Shown here one piece after another: positions 1 to 11,858 of a stretch of 64,000 bases of DNA. A model generated the notes under the pieces. The model saw nothing but the letters and a program-made list of their open reading frames with translations, was not told the origin of the DNA and searched no databases. How positions within the stretch are numbered: position 1 is the first letter of the stretch; the number at the start of each line of letters is the position of its first letter. The DNA is taken from the NCBI GenBank assembly GCA_934047225.1, contig OW203990.1:28623045-28687044 (forward strand). Reading direction: 5' to 3'. Source of the DNA: Ypsolopha sequella. Its lineage: Eukaryota; Arthropoda; Insecta; Lepidoptera; Ypsolophidae. The position numbers and the translations under genes were made by a program.

Positions 1-407
1 GTAGATCGTCTGCGTAAATATGGTAGTTCTAAGAAAGATAATTGAAACAGAATTGAAAAAAGGAGAGGAGAGAGGAGTAGTCACAACTATTGTGACTGTT
101 TTGTTTGAAATCTGTCTGGTTAAACTTTAACATGCAATTTAATCCAAATATCATTAGATGTGGTTTATTTTAAAAGGTTTCATTACTGCAAGTTGACAAC
201 TGTCGCAATTACTTCATTTGTAACTTGTCTATTGTGTGGTCAAATTAAGAAGATAACATCGACTTCTGCATATAACCTTGAAGAGCTACTATTGGTTAGG
301 TTTCTAATGTCAAAGGCAATTATAGAGACTGTCTTCGTCACTTAGCGGAGGTCAATTTTCTCGGTTAATTATGATGTTTTGTACTTGATGCATTCAACGA
401 TAGGGAA

Positions 408-715
408 CGAAAGGGATTAGAAGCAAAGTGAAAGAGTTGTGTTAGGGTTGTAGCAGATAGAGATCTTTTTGTCTCTATCTGGGAGACAGGCGTGAGTATG
501 TGTTTGAATTTAAAAGGGAAGGAAATATAGGTTGCGCAAGTAGGAGGTACAGCTCGACCAGGCCGCGGTCGCCCTAGAAGGACGTATGCTGACCAAATTG
601 ACGACACAGAAGAGCTTGTATAACCGATTGATGAATATGGAAGAAGCAAAAGAGATATGTTAGAATTGTAGCAGACGAAGATTGCCCACCCAGTTAGGAG
701 ACAGGCAGTATATTT
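408..715 (+). mobile_element. LINE ORF2 C-terminal remnants (two fragments)
   Basis: At 555-600 the plus strand reads RPGRGRPRRTYADQI, the arginine-rich block found near the C-terminus of many lepidopteran non-LTR retrotransposon proteins. Stops and frameshifts follow, with a relic of the MDVEEAKEVC block to about 670. A second fragment at 408-505 repeats the terminal part (relics of VKELC and of the ending that includes gggagacaggcg). Both are dead. The relative is the longer copy at 35260-35660. Confidence 0.65.
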
Positions 716-730
716 GTAGGTAGGGAGCAA

Positions 731-1170
731 AATCTGCTTTCATGCCAACCATAAACATAAACATCGTGACTAAAACGATAATTTTCAGTCACTCGCACGC
801 CACATACAAAGCAACGGTAATTCTTCCATGTCCACGGTATCTCATCTGATTTAGCCCCAACTTTTTGCGGACCTTGGCTTGGCTGTTCTAAACTACGACC
901 CAGTATCTCGTTAGATTCGAAACAATAGTACGTTACACAATTCCGCCACACCGAGATACGTCAAAGTCGTTCGTGATTTTTTTTAAGTGCACATTTTAAT
1001 TGCTTTGTTTCGAGGTGATCCCGTGAGAATGCGTGGTTTTTAACATGGCAGTTACTCGGTTTTATTTCATGGTTAGATAAGCGTGATACATAAAGGTTGC
1101 AGAGTTTATAATATAAAAAGTAACAAGTATTCCCCTAGTATTTTCAATTCAATGAACTGAACTTTTTTCG
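731..1170. other. Unassigned DNA
   Basis: No repeat match within the window and no convincing exon. An 85-codon minus frame (694-951) has no recognisable features. Confidence 0.3.
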
Positions 1171-1179
1171 TATTTTCAG

Positions 1180-1294
1180 TGTTCTATCAAAGGATGCAAA
1201 ACCTTATAACGGAGGAATGACTTGGTTGTTTGAGCTATTTGGTACAGACAAAACCAAAACACTATTTTTGTGCATGAAATACATAAAAAAATAA
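1180..1294 (+). CDS. Candidate terminal exon of a gene entering from the left edge
   Basis: A pyrimidine-rich acceptor (ttttttcgtattttcag) at 1163-1179 is followed, in one phase only, by 37 open codons and TAA at 1292-1294. The peptide includes KPYNGGMTWLFELFGTD and ends in KYIKK, a composition less biased than chance frames nearby. An AATAAA overlaps the stop region. Upstream exons would lie left of the window or within the first kilobase, where I see none. No homologue is recognised. In another phase the same DNA reads CSIKGCK then stops, which I treat as coincidence. Confidence 0.3.
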
Positions 1295-1883
1295 AAATTA
1301 AAAATTGTTATTGTTAGATATGTTTCAACCCTTGGTATGGGGCCGTCATCAGTCGATTGATTAATAATAATTAATAAACAAAAGAAATAAATATAGCTTT
1401 TAAAAGCAACATTATAATATATTTTAAAAAGAAGACAAACTTATAAACACAAAGTTACAATCGTTGACTTATTGCTTATAGCGATTTCTCCCTGACATGT
1501 ATATAGGATAGGAGGATCACTGAAAATCATGAAAACTCTTCGATAATGGCGATCAAATTATCATAGTTGTTTGTGGATTTTTAAAAAATTCGGCTGGCTT
1601 GTAAATTCGGCAAACATATTTTTAAACATACTCCTAAGAAACATAAGAACAACACAGGTGGAACCCATGCATGGTGTTTCTAAACAGACTCTGTCGTAGT
1701 CATTTTTTTTGTTATACTTGGTTGACTGCTCAAGAAACTAGGGGAAAACCTATTCAGTACAGCTGCGTCACGCGGATTACCGTAAATTCTTCAAGACATG
1801 TATCTACGAAGGTGTGTCAGAAGTATTGCCAAGAGTTGATTGTTACTCGAAGAGTCAAAAATAATTATTTTTCCGACGAATCA

Positions 1884-2049
1884 TAAGGCACCGATCACAC
1901 AGAACGCGTTCTGCGTTTTGCTGTCCAAACAAAAAGACGCGCATTGTCGCGGTTTCTGGGTGTAAAGAAACAAGCCTTCGTCGTCGTATAGATTACAATG
2001 ACCGTGGAACGCAGATTTCAGAACGTAGCTCTGTGTGTTCAGCGCCTTA
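1884..2049. mobile_element. Short inverted-repeat element (MITE)
   Basis: The left end TAAGGCACCGATCACACAG matches the reverse complement of the right end (TAAGGCGCTGAACACACAG). The internal sequence repeats the word aacgc/ttctgcg. The minus frame across it (1881-2063) is a by-product. The terminal GGC- motif would suit a PIF/Harbinger-type element, but the flanking trinucleotides (TAA and TTA) are not identical, so the class is uncertain. Confidence 0.6.
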
Positions 2050-2569
2050 CAAAGTTTGATCATGATCCGTTGATTATTGCAGATAAGTTGAGATTTTCTT
2101 ATGCACTTATTGAAAGGGCGTTATTTCCTGCACGCAGCTGATTAATGCAAATCTATTAAAACTGCTGCAGCCTACTTTAAAACCGGAATTTAATGAATTC
2201 CTTGGCAATTAATGAGAAAATTTAAATCCTATTACACACTCGTTTTAAAGCCAACACTTTTGGTATTGAAATGCCTTTGCTATACAACCTACTTACCAAA
2301 TAAGCCATCTCAGCGTTATACGCCCGCCAACGGAAGACTTCACTGCCGCAAACGTAACCAAACAACTTCAATGCAAATACGCAGTCTTTTCCTTACTTGC
2401 ATAAAAATTAATTGCCAGTTTGTATGTTTGGTAATTAATTAATTTAAATGTCGTTGTGATGAAAAATTACCTGAGGGTCTTCACCCAGGCATGTAAAAGA
2501 CCACGCCTGTTTGGCTTGCTCTCAGCATGATACCTCACTATCGACTATTCTTTGGTTGAATAATTTTAT

Positions 2570-2918
2570 AATACAAGACCTCAGTACTGTGAATGGAATA
2601 CAAAAAAGCAGGTAGGGCCACATTTTACACCTTTTTTATGTCAAGTCCCCCAAACCTGATGGGAAGCAAAGTGTGGAGCCAACAACTATCGGTATTGGAA
2701 ACGTTGACCACTTGCGTTAAAGCTGCTTGAATTAATGAATCTACTGTTGAACACAGGTTATTGAATTTAAGGATGGGGCTGCTTCTTAAGGGGCAGGTAG
2801 CTGCCAACGACCTTGGGTCGACCTGTGTCGGTACAAATATCGACAGAAACAATATTGAAATAGCGTTCATATCAGCGCGCATTCCATCATAACGTCGCTG
2901 GGTCTCCGGATAGCGCAA
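2570..2918 (-). mobile_element. Non-LTR reverse transcriptase relic
   Basis: The minus strand reads a C-terminal polymerase-region pattern: LIQAALTQVVNVSNTDSCW, then LPIRFGGLDIKKV, an in-frame stop, and then ALPAFLYSIHST. These blocks are typical of insect LINE proteins (SLPIRFGGLG...ALPAFLSSVHS). The frame is interrupted and truncated at both ends, so it is a pseudogene. Confidence 0.75.
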
Positions 2919-3056
2919 AATAGGAGAAAATAATACTTTTCACATGGACGTGATTGACGGAAAAAAAATTCATTAATAATTTTTCCAAGCAATATTTTTC
3001 TTGTATTAAGTGCAAGAACCATACAAATAACATTGGTTTCAAAGAAATTATCAATT

Positions 3057-3255
3057 TTATAATATATATATTCGGGTCTACCGCGATCAATTTTTACCTT
3101 TTTACGAAAAGAGGACACCCGACGTTTCGAGACAGTTGCATGTCTCGTGGTCTACGGGTCTACGAGACATGCAACTGTCTCGAAACGTCGGGTGTTCTCT
3201 TTTCGTAAAAAGGTAAACATTGATCACGGTAGACCCGATTATATATATTATAATT
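3057..3255. repeat. Long near-perfect palindrome (foldback repeat)
   Basis: Arms of about 90 bp (3057-3149 and 3158-3255) are reverse complements with few mismatches around a spacer of about 8 bp. They carry the word cgacgtttcgagacagttgc and its complement. The sequence would form a large hairpin. It is likely two inverted copies or a foldback element. Confidence 0.9.
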
Positions 3256-3439
3256 TGTACGAAACGCGAGAGTTTAAAGTAATAATCAATTTTATTTTTT
3301 AGTCTAAAAACAGCTTAACTTTCAACAATATATTCATACTGTTTTTTTAACGCAAGAATAATTTTTAGAATTTTTGTTTCCCTTATACTTTAAATAACAT
3401 TTAATCTCATTTAAGAAAAATATCGTTATCAGTAAGAAT

Positions 3440-4205
3440 AATTTTCGGATGACGATGAAACAGGCGCCTTAACCATCGGCAGAAAGATAATATAATATAT
3501 GCACTAAGCGCCATCTTGTGCGGAAATATAGGACTGTTGATGTATATTTTATTTGGTTTTCCAGAATATACAGATACAAGTATACCTTAAGTTACTCATA
3601 GAATATTAGAGTAGAAAATCCCATACAAATCAGTTTTGTAGTTTTGCAATGTTTTACATGTGGTTTCTTAAACGCGAGAATAATTTTCTTAAATTGTTTA
3701 TTGTAGTTTAACCAATAATAAATGATATAAATCTTAAATAACATTAAAAAACTAGACTACCTATAAATTAATATAAATATAAAAGATAAAATTATACCTA
3801 ACTAAATAAAAAAAAAACTAAGAAAAACTTACCTATAAATTAAACCATTTAAGTTTTATATTGTTAAATAAATAATAAATGTATTTTTCATATTTTTTAA
3901 ACATGCTGTTTAAAAGCAATAACTTTATCAATAGAGTAATTTTCGGATGACGCTGGGAAGAGGCGCCTTAAGACGAAAGTAGAGCTGGGTTCAAACAAAC
4001 AAATTTGAAAACCGATCAGTGAATTTATTTTTGTTAATAGAATAATTTTGTTTTCTACATTGTATACGGCTCTAATATAGTTCACAACTCTTTGTAAGTG
4101 ATGATAGAGGATGATAGTGCTCGGCTCTCTTGCCTTTTTTATCTTTCTATCTAAGATAAAATGACAAAACTCGAAGGGTTTTATTTTATTGTCGAAAGTT
4201 GACAA
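3440..4205. repeat. Degenerate dispersed repeat pieces
   Basis: The word taattttcggatgacg followed by aggcgcctta occurs at about 3441 and again at 3938. The stretch 3470-3620 (catcggcagaaagata ... ttggttttccagaatata) reappears inverted at 7960-8080. The 102-codon minus frame at 3897-4205 lies in this material and looks non-coding. Confidence 0.5.
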
Positions 4206-5100
4206 TAACTTAAAGGCATTTCAGGTGAATACTCGTGCAAGCAATATTGTTGATAAAACATGCGAATATTTAGAAGAGTTCTACTTGCAATACAAACATT
4301 AGGAAGTAGAGTTCAATACGACTTGGTATAGTAAAACAAGATTATGCTGTAAATGGTTGTGAGCTAGTGAGTGATGTAATAGAAGTAACCGAAGTGGGCG
4401 TAAGCAGGTATCGGCTGTTATCAGGGTTCCGTCAGAGAAAACCTTACAGCGTCACTTCGATGTCTGTCTTTTCGCAACGACTCGCTCGGCTGACTATGTA
4501 GGTAAAGAGGACAGCTATTCTGGCACGTGCGGGTTTTATTTTTTCAGATTTCGGGTGATTTCAAAAGGGATTTTGTACGCATACTCTCATGTATTCTTTA
4601 TTTATTTATTCATGAATTAAAGTGAGCTTTTTTAATTTTTAATTTGATGATGCTTATAGTCACTTCACTATATGTATATCATGGCATTTATCATACCATA
4701 TTATACGTTGCACTAATTTACACATGAAATATTTAATATATATCTCATTAATATTTATTTTAACGTAAATTTATTGCATGTTTTCTATTTATTATTTATC
4801 TATCTACGTATATACTTCTTAATATTTTTTGCTGTGTTTTTATTTACGTAGTTAATTAGTTTTATAAGATTTTTTGTTTAGACTGTAAGTAGAATTAATA
4901 TTATATAGCTGCCTTAAAATTGTAACCGAAAATCTTAGTTTTGGTACCCATGAAACAAGTCAAAGTCACGAAACAAGAAGTCAAGAAACAAGTCACGAAA
5001 GAAATCAAATATATTTAAAAAATCTACGTTAATTGTCTATTTATTTGTACTTTCCAACGTTTACTACGTTCACGTATTAATAATATGAGCTGATATACTA
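4206..5100. other. AT-rich intergenic DNA
   Basis: No gene evidence. A short direct-repeat cluster based on gaaacaagtca lies at 4950-5000. An acceptor-like ttattttttcag at 4549 is followed by 25 open codons without further support. Confidence 0.3.
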
Positions 5101-5104
5101 AATT

Positions 5105-5600
5105 ATTATTACATACGTCTTGAGAACGACAAGTGTCGTCCTAAGAACGACACTCGCCTTGATAATGCCGAAATTGTATCGGTGAAACGGTTGGTTTATA
5201 GTCAACAACAATCACACGTGAGTGTTCAAGCCGTATGTAATAATAATTCACGTATTATATTATATCATACGTATATTATATGTATTTATATAAAACGTAC
5301 TTTATTTCACGGAACCCTTATACTGTACAAAACGTTTTTCTTTAAGCCGTATTGGTCTGAAGTTGTTTACGTGATAGACTAAGACACTTGGTATCAAGAG
5401 GTTAATAAGAAATTCAATAGACCACTGAAATGTTTACACAGTTACTTCTCTTAAGTACTGACGTTTTGTCATAAGTGTTCTCAAAACGATGATACAATGA
5501 AATTCATACTTGCGATTGTCGGCACTTGGTAAAACTTGAAACACATCTTGAGTTAGAAGCTCTTGTACAGCATAGTTTCACTTTACTTATGTTTTCACCC
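5105..5600 (+). mobile_element. Dispersed element, copy 1 (relative at 59.8-61.3 kb)
   Basis: The left side has gttggtttatagtcaacaac ... acgtgagtgtt, and the right side has gcgattgtcggcacttggta ... cttgtacag ... gtttcactttactta. Both pairs recur at 59830-59880 and 60490-60570. This copy has the right-end motif once, while the other copy has it amplified. The left part (5118-5195: cgtcctaagaacgacactcg, tgccgaaattgtatcgg) also matches 6190-6262. There are no coding remains and the class is unknown. Confidence 0.5.
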
Positions 5601-5929
5601 AACCAGTTCCGTATTTTACTCCATTTTCAACGGAAGATGATGAAAATACATTTCATTGACTCCAGGCACTAGCTCTGAGCAACGTAAACGATGATACTAT
5701 AGTATAGGCAGGTGGGGATGTCTCCGTGTCGCAGATGAAACCCACAGTCCAAATTTATGTTCCTAGGTTCAATCAGCTGGCCCGGGCATTGATAGACCAG
5801 TCAGTCAGGACATTCTTTTATTTAATATATTTAGCCAAAATTGTTATACTTACTCATATACAAATTACACAACCATTATAGTCACATACACATTTACACA
5901 TTAAATAAACAATAATTGTCCACTCTCGA

Positions 5930-6180
5930 TGGAATTCGTGCGGCTCTCTGCAGGTGACGACAGAATAACAGCGTCGCAGATTTTGGTTTGCGGCATTATG
6001 CTGAGTCGGAGCGTTTTTCTCTTTGCCGCGACACTCATACCACTAGGATAAATTTAACTTTCTTTTTGTGTTTTAACTTTATTTAATTTTTTTTCTTATA
6101 TTTAAGTTCTACTTTGTTATTTGTATGTTTGTGTCGTGTTTTTGGGAAATAAAAGTTATATCTATCTATCTATCTATCTA
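5930..6180 (+). mobile_element. Retroelement 3' end with (TCTA)n tail
   Basis: A 3' UTR-like stretch contains gacagaataacagcg and gctgagtc, ends with an AATAAA-type signal (ggaaataaaag), and has a microsatellite tail of five TCTA units at 6161-6180. The same 3' motifs occur at 12805-12995 with a different tail. Confidence 0.6.
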
Positions 6181-6288
6181 ACGCTGCGTCATCATCGTCC
6201 TAAGAATGATTCTCTCCTTGAAATGCCGAAACTGTATCAGAGAAACAGTTGGCATTGATGATGATGATTACATGAGACTCAAAATAAG

Positions 6289-6545
6289 ACCGCTTTTGTG
6301 GTCAAGTTGTTCGAGTACTCGGCCACTAATCCGGTGGTCGCCGGTTTAAATCCTGTAGGGACAAGATTTGTGTTCAGTTTGCGTGTTTTGGATATTTGTG
6401 ACCGAACTGCCGTGATAGGGCTCACTCGTTATAATCGTCGTCGAAACGTGTGTGCACGAATGTGGATTGTGACTTGCATTTCACTATACACTCGGAAACA
6501 CCTGTGACACTCCTTCGGAGATTCATGTCATGACGATGTATATAC
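6289..6545 (+). mobile_element. tRNA-derived SINE, family A
   Basis: The head carries pol III-like boxes: a degenerate A box near 6297-6312 and a B box GGTTTAAATCC at 6343-6353. The 3' body contains the family signature gtgacttgcatttcac, then tgacactccttcggag and tcatgtcatgacgatg. About eleven copies or parts of this family occur in the window, in both orientations. Confidence 0.8.
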
Positions 6546-6724
6546 ATAAAATGTGTGTATGCCTATTTGTGGTAACACAATTAAAACGTTACAAAGGGAG
6601 TACAGTAACGCGAGTAAATTTTTTTTTCCTACTTTGCTCTTTCACGTTTAGTATCCAATTTCATGTATAATACAATAAATTTTGATTACTAACCAAGTTA
6701 AGTAAATAATTTGCACGATATATA

Positions 6725-7193
6725 CAGGTTGCTTGGAAATTCGACGTATTCCTTGAAAGGAGTTCTACTAGAGATCATTTGCAATAAATTGAGTCCTATC
6801 AATCTATGATTCTATGATTCTAGGGGTCGAAAATAAATGGTCTCCTAGTTACGGAGGTTTTAAAGATATTTTTCAAACTTTCAGACTGATAATTAAAAAC
6901 AAATAATTTAAAAATAACTACTCCTCTCTCGGCACTAATTTGTTATTTTTCTGATTTATGATAAATGAGGTATTATTTATTAAAAAAAAAATGCCCTGAT
7001 TTCCCACAATCTCGGAAATAAAAGGTCTTAAGTGGAAAGAAGACCTTGTTTACTTTGTAATATTCGCAATATCGACGTTTTTTATTTGAAACAAATTTAT
7101 CACTTTCAACCCCAAGCTGATAGGCATTATTTGTTGGAAATGATCTCTAGTATAACTCATTTCAATGGATAGGTCGAATTTCCAAGCATCCTG
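6725..7193. mobile_element. TA-flanked MITE (469 bp)
   Basis: The left end CAGGTTGCTTGGAAATTCGA and the inverted right end CAGGATGCTTGGAAATTCGA continue as inverted repeats for about 65 bp (tactagagatcattt). TA dinucleotides flank it (6723-6724, 7194-7195). TA target duplication and CAGG-type ends suit a non-autonomous Tc1/mariner-like element. No transposase is present. Confidence 0.85.
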
Positions 7194-7199
7194 TATTAT

Positions 7200-8510
7200 A
7201 GCATTGCTGGGTTATTTAATTACATGCATCAGAATGATAATATTGATGGGATGTTATCCGCTGTATCATCTCAGCTGCAATATGAGAGTATTATGACAAT
7301 AACTAAGTAGTTGAGTCAATAACAAAACATTTTCGTCTTTATAGCGCTGCTAAATAATTAAGTTGAAGTATTTATCAATATTTAAATGTATGTGCCTGTA
7401 TACTTGCAATTCACGTAAAAACTACATTACAGATTTGGATGGAATTTTCTATTCTAATGTTCTATGAGTAACTTAAGACTGTACCTGAGCCTAGAACATG
7501 ACCAACTCCAGGCTATCTAGGATTCGTTTGAAGAAATTCGGACTCTCCTTGTATTGAAAAAAGTATATTTGGTTTATTAATCTTTTCCCTAGGGATCTTA
7601 CGTATAAACAATGTTCTAAGATTTATACGTTTGTAAAAAAAAATGTTTTCCACCCTCTTTTTTTTTTGTTTTCAAACGTTCGCTTCAAGAACGCGGTTAA
7701 GAGATCAACTTGATTTTTTTTTTCATAAAATAGGTAATAGAAATATGAAGGTATATCACCTAAATTCAATATTTTTTTCCGTACAAAATATTTCAGTATT
7801 AGCTAAAAACACACCAATTTGTTGTTTCGCTGCGTGATCACTAGTATTACGCGTCCAAGAAAAAGAAAATGAAAAGCTAATAAAGTCTTTGCCATTACAC
7901 TTATTGTGCTGGACGGGTAATAAAAAACATTGCTAGGGTATGCCACCTTCTTAAGGTCTACTGTACCTTTATTTCCTGGAAAACCAAATAAAATATATAT
8001 CAGTACAGTTCCATCTTTCCCCACAATATAGCGCTTAGTGCATACACTATCTTTCTGCCGATGGTTGAGAGGTTATGTCAATTTTATTTTCGTTAAGAGG
8101 CACTGTCGCTCTAAACGAAAAAACGCACCATGCAATTTTATAAAAAATAAACTAAGTAAGTTAGAAAAAAATATAGCAAAATTTTCTAAATCTAATAACC
8201 AATAAAAAGCCATCTAATAAAATATGTTTTAGTTCTGCACATGATTCCTATTCGTCAAAGGAGGAGAAAAACTGTGTTTGAAGACCGCATTTATATATAT
8301 TATTTATTAATTATTATTTCTATCGAGGAAAAAGTATGCAAACATGTCCAATAACAAAACCCTAGATTAAAGGTACGTATACCTAGTCGAAACGAAATGC
8401 ATATACCAGAAATAAATAACTAACAATTTACCATAAATTAAAACTAAATAATCCTATAAAATACTAAAAACTTAAACAATGACCTAAAAATAAATATATT
8501 ACAAATTAAA
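7200..8510. other. AT-rich DNA with repeat fragments
   Basis: No gene seen. 7380-7490 and 7960-8080 resemble, in part inverted, the repeat at 3470-3620, so the ends of a larger degenerate element may be present. Poly-T runs at 7660-7725. Confidence 0.35.
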
Positions 8511-8514
8511 CTAC

Positions 8515-9138
8515 AGTAGAGCCACTGAGTGATGGCACTTATGACAGCTGCATTTAGTGATGAGGTGCATTTCAAATTTCGGTTAAAATAAAAATCAAGT
8601 TTGAGTTTACACAACATTAGACACGTCATTCAACATAATGATACAAAAGGAAAATGTGCCAAAACCAGTGGCGTAGCTATCGGAGGGCTATGCGGTGTAG
8701 TGCCCCGGGGCCTCCAAGAGATGTTTAAATATCTAAATCGAAAAAAGTATTTTACTATCATTTATTTTCGTTTAGTTTAACTTCGTCATTGTTTTGTTTT
8801 TAATTAAATATTATTGCGTAACTTGGCGACCTCAAACACGACCTATAAAAAAAACTTTGTTTCTATACGAATTCTATTGCACCACACGGCCATGTCAATC
8901 GGTCCGCAAGAAATTTCATGAGATTTTCGTAATTTATTATATTGTCTATGTTTGTACTAAGGATTATATAAATTGCACAATAAAGCAACATTCAAATCGA
9001 AAAATAATAACCGAAACAAGTAGTACATCACTATCAACAATGAAGTATACCATTTTTTAATTCACACTTGCTTATAAATAATTACGATACTTTGTAGGCA
9101 TTTAAACGTCATAGGCGCCATCACTCAGTGGCTCTACT
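8515..9138. mobile_element. Inverted-repeat element (about 624 bp)
   Basis: The left end AGTAGAGCCACTGAGTGATG and the right end (inverted AGTAGAGCCACTGAGTGATG) match over about 33 bp. No flanking duplication can be fixed. Near 8667-8715 it contains a second repeat signature (agtggcgtagctatcgg ... ccccggggcctcc), probably an insertion. The 88-codon frame inside shows nothing recognisable. Confidence 0.7.
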
Positions 9139-9541
9139 TTAAATGAAAATGTTTGTCAAGGTCGCTGCCGTCATGCGGAAGAGTACCCCGCAGTTTGGCA
9201 GGGTTACCTCGTTGTATGGCCAGACTGATTTTCTGGCTGATGTAAGTCCCAGCCCGAGGATCCCCGGAGGCATCGACCAGGCGTTTCGACATTATTACGT
9301 ACATAATTTATAATAATATTAATGTAATTAATTACATTTATTTCATGAATTACACAGAAAAAAGCAACCCTATTTTATTTACTTCCTAATACAATTGTAG
9401 TTATTATGATACCTAATTAGGTAATTCGTGGGGTTTACAACTATAGATAGCACTGAGTCACGTATTAGGAGGTCAGCGCAGACGAAGCCGTGGGCACAAC
9501 CTAGCTATAAATTTAATTGCTATAATTATACGTATCAATAC

Positions 9542-9803
9542 CAGTGGCGTGCACAGAAATTTTTGCTGGAAAAGCAAACAATTGGTCAAGAACAACAATA
9601 AAAAAAATATAAAAAAATTTTAATATCACTTTGAAAAAAAAAAGTTTGTATAGGAAATTTTCACTCTAGGGTAGACATTGTCTACCCTGGCGTCATACAA
9701 AATTTTTTTTTTCAAAGTGATATTTAAATTTTTTCATATTTTTTTATTGTTGTTCTTGACCAATTGTTTGCTTTTCCAGCAAAAAGTTCTGTGCACGCCA
9801 CTG
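9542..9803. mobile_element. Foldback MITE, hAT-like, copy 1
   Basis: The 262-bp element begins CAGTGGCGTGCACAGAA and ends with its complement. Nearly the whole length is an inverted repeat around ctctagggtagaca/tgtctaccctgg. The flanks share tcaatac but are offset by a few bases. A diverged copy is at 62645-62905. Confidence 0.85.
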
Positions 9804-9957
9804 AATTCAATACATATAAGTAATGCGTTTTGCCATAAATGTTTTATTGAATATTGGATTCTTTGATGTCAATTTGCATATCAGCTTAATTCAATATGCA
9901 GATGTCAATTATATTGACGAAACACTTTACTTGTAGTCAATAATGTGACTGAAAAAT

Positions 9958-10100
9958 CTGCGTAAGCTCAGTTGGTAGGACACTAGCCTCTCAATATTGA
10001 GACCCAGGCTCTAGTACTGGCGGTCGAGCATGCACCAATGAGTTTTTCGGAATTTATGTGTATGGTGTTTGTGTACTTATGCATGCAAAGTCCAAATAAA
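9958..10100 (+). mobile_element. tRNA-derived SINE, family A, head plus body
   Basis: A tRNA-like start with the A box AAGCTCAGTTGG (9964-9975) is followed by a decayed B-box region and the body word accaatgagtttttcgg. 3' truncated. Confidence 0.6.
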
Positions 10101-10302
10101 TGTTAATTTTATTTCATTCAAACTATGTTTTAATTACTTATACTGACATGTCTCATGGGTTTTTTTTCTTTTAAGTTTGCCAGTTATTACTAAATTATCG
10201 CAAAGTGCAAAGATGCAAATCAAACAAAAAAAAACTTGATATATGTAAATATTTTGATTGATTTTTTGATTTTTATTTTAAAAATCCGATTTTTTTCGAA
10301 CC

Positions 10303-10445
10303 CTGGTTGAGGCCCAGGTTCTAGTACTGTCGGTCGAGCAGCACCAATGAGTTTTTCAGAATTTATGTGTATGGTATTTGTGTACTAACACTTGTTGAAC
10401 GATGAAGGAAAACACTGTAAAAGAAACACACTGTGTAAACTTGCA
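10303..10445 (+). mobile_element. SINE, family A, headless fragment
   Basis: It repeats gcccaggttctagtactgtc and gcaccaatgagtttttcag from the copy at 9958-10100, continuing to cacttgttgaacgatgaagg. The A-box part is missing. Confidence 0.6.
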
Positions 10446-10449
10446 TGCT

Positions 10450-10880
10450 CTAAATCCCCAAAGTATATCGACAAAGTTTACCGTGTATCCGTTGGGACGT
10501 AAAAATGGTCAATGAAAGGAGTGTGTACGAGTGTTCAGTTTTTTGACAGTCTACAAGTGCAATTTTCAAACACATACTTCTTTTAGATTTCGTTAACTCT
10601 AGTTTCATCTTCAAGCAAATGCATGCGAAATTCAACGCGTGCAAAAGAGATGGCATGTTAGGCGGGCGTCGTCGCACGCACGACAAATTTCAATCTCAAG
10701 TTGATGTTGATGAAAATGAGAATTACGCGGTAGACCCGCTGGTCTTTCATTGGCTCATCTTAAATTCCTTAAAAACATGCAATTTAAATTTCCCAGACCC
10801 AGCTATTTGCGAAACAATAGAAGCATTACTGAAAGGTCAGAAATAGGCAACAAAAAATATAACGGCTTATGTGTATTAAT
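10450..10880. other. Unassigned DNA, moderately GC-rich
   Basis: Overlapping frames occur on both strands (75 and 85 codons plus, 78 minus) around gcgggcgtcgtcgcacgcac. No domain, splice evidence or repeat partner was found, so coding is doubtful. Confidence 0.3.
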
Positions 10881-10882
10881 AG

Positions 10883-11132
10883 CAGTGGCGGATCCAGAAA
10901 CATGTAGGGGGGGGGGGGGGCTGAGGATAAGTTTAATTCAGCTTTTTCAGGAAATCATAATATATCCTGTACTATTAAAATACGTGGACGTAGGTACTCG
11001 TACGTAAACTTAAGTCTGTAGTACAACATAAGTAGGAAATTGTCATAATTTACTGGTATAAAAGAAATGTGCGAGTCCTGTAATTTTTATTTTGGGGGGC
11101 TTGCCCCCTAGCCCCCCCTGGATCCGTCACTG
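10883..11132. mobile_element. hAT-type MITE with perfect 8-bp duplication
   Basis: The ends are CAGTGGCGGATCCAG and CTGGATCCGTCACTG (inverted, one mismatch). They are flanked by identical ATTAATAG at 10875-10882 and 11133-11140. The subterminal sequence is a G-run (10907-10920) on the left and C-rich on the right. CAGTG ends and an 8-bp duplication define a hAT superfamily element. At 250 bp it is non-autonomous. Confidence 0.9.
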
Positions 11133-11544
11133 ATTAATAGCATGAACAAACAGACCGACAGATAACGGTGGCAATTGACTGTGGATGCACGGTGCGGTCA
11201 ACGGGTCGAGTAATGTATGGTATGGGAGCCTAATTTTATAGTCGATTTCTTCAGCAAATGATTTTTGCCTGCATTCATGGAACAAGCTTTTGCCCGCGGC
11301 TTCGTCTGCGTGGACTTAGTAATTCACCATCTAGTTATTCACCTACATTAATTAACACATTGTAAAACGTATCTAGATATCTTGAAATGTGTATGTGTTA
11401 TGTATCTTAAGTTATTTCCAGGACATTTAGCTATACAACATTGAAAACCCATCCAAATCCACTCAGTATTTTTTACGTGAATCCTGATATTCCCATATGA
11501 GAAAAATACCTTAAGGAATATACATTTTTTACATATGTAATCAC

Positions 11545-11668
11545 ATTTGGGACGTAATAACTGTTGGTGAAAAGTAGCTGTACCAAGTGTGAACTGTGAC
11601 TTGCATTTCACAATTCACACTTGGGATCACCTCTGACACTCTTGGGGATTCATGTCAAGGCGATGTTT
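11545..11668 (+). mobile_element. SINE, family A, 3' part
   Basis: It contains gtgaactgtgacttgcattt, cacctctgacactcttgggg and tcatgtcaaggcgatg. Head absent. Confidence 0.7.
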
Positions 11669-11858
11669 TTTTTTCTACGGATAAAACCATTTTTGTCATT
11701 TAATTGTCTTAAAACATTCGTTCAAGCATAAAACCTACGTCATCTCCATGGAAAAACTTAAATAGCAAACTTATATTGATTTTAAAATTCGTATAGTTAG
11801 GCCAAAAAATTAAAAAAAATTTATGTGCCTTTACAAAACCAAACAATGTTAAAAGCAG

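Noticed and set aside
10619..10846. 75-codon plus frame with varied composition
   Set aside because: Overlapped by frames on both strands, no splice sites or homologue recognised. Kept only as unassigned DNA.
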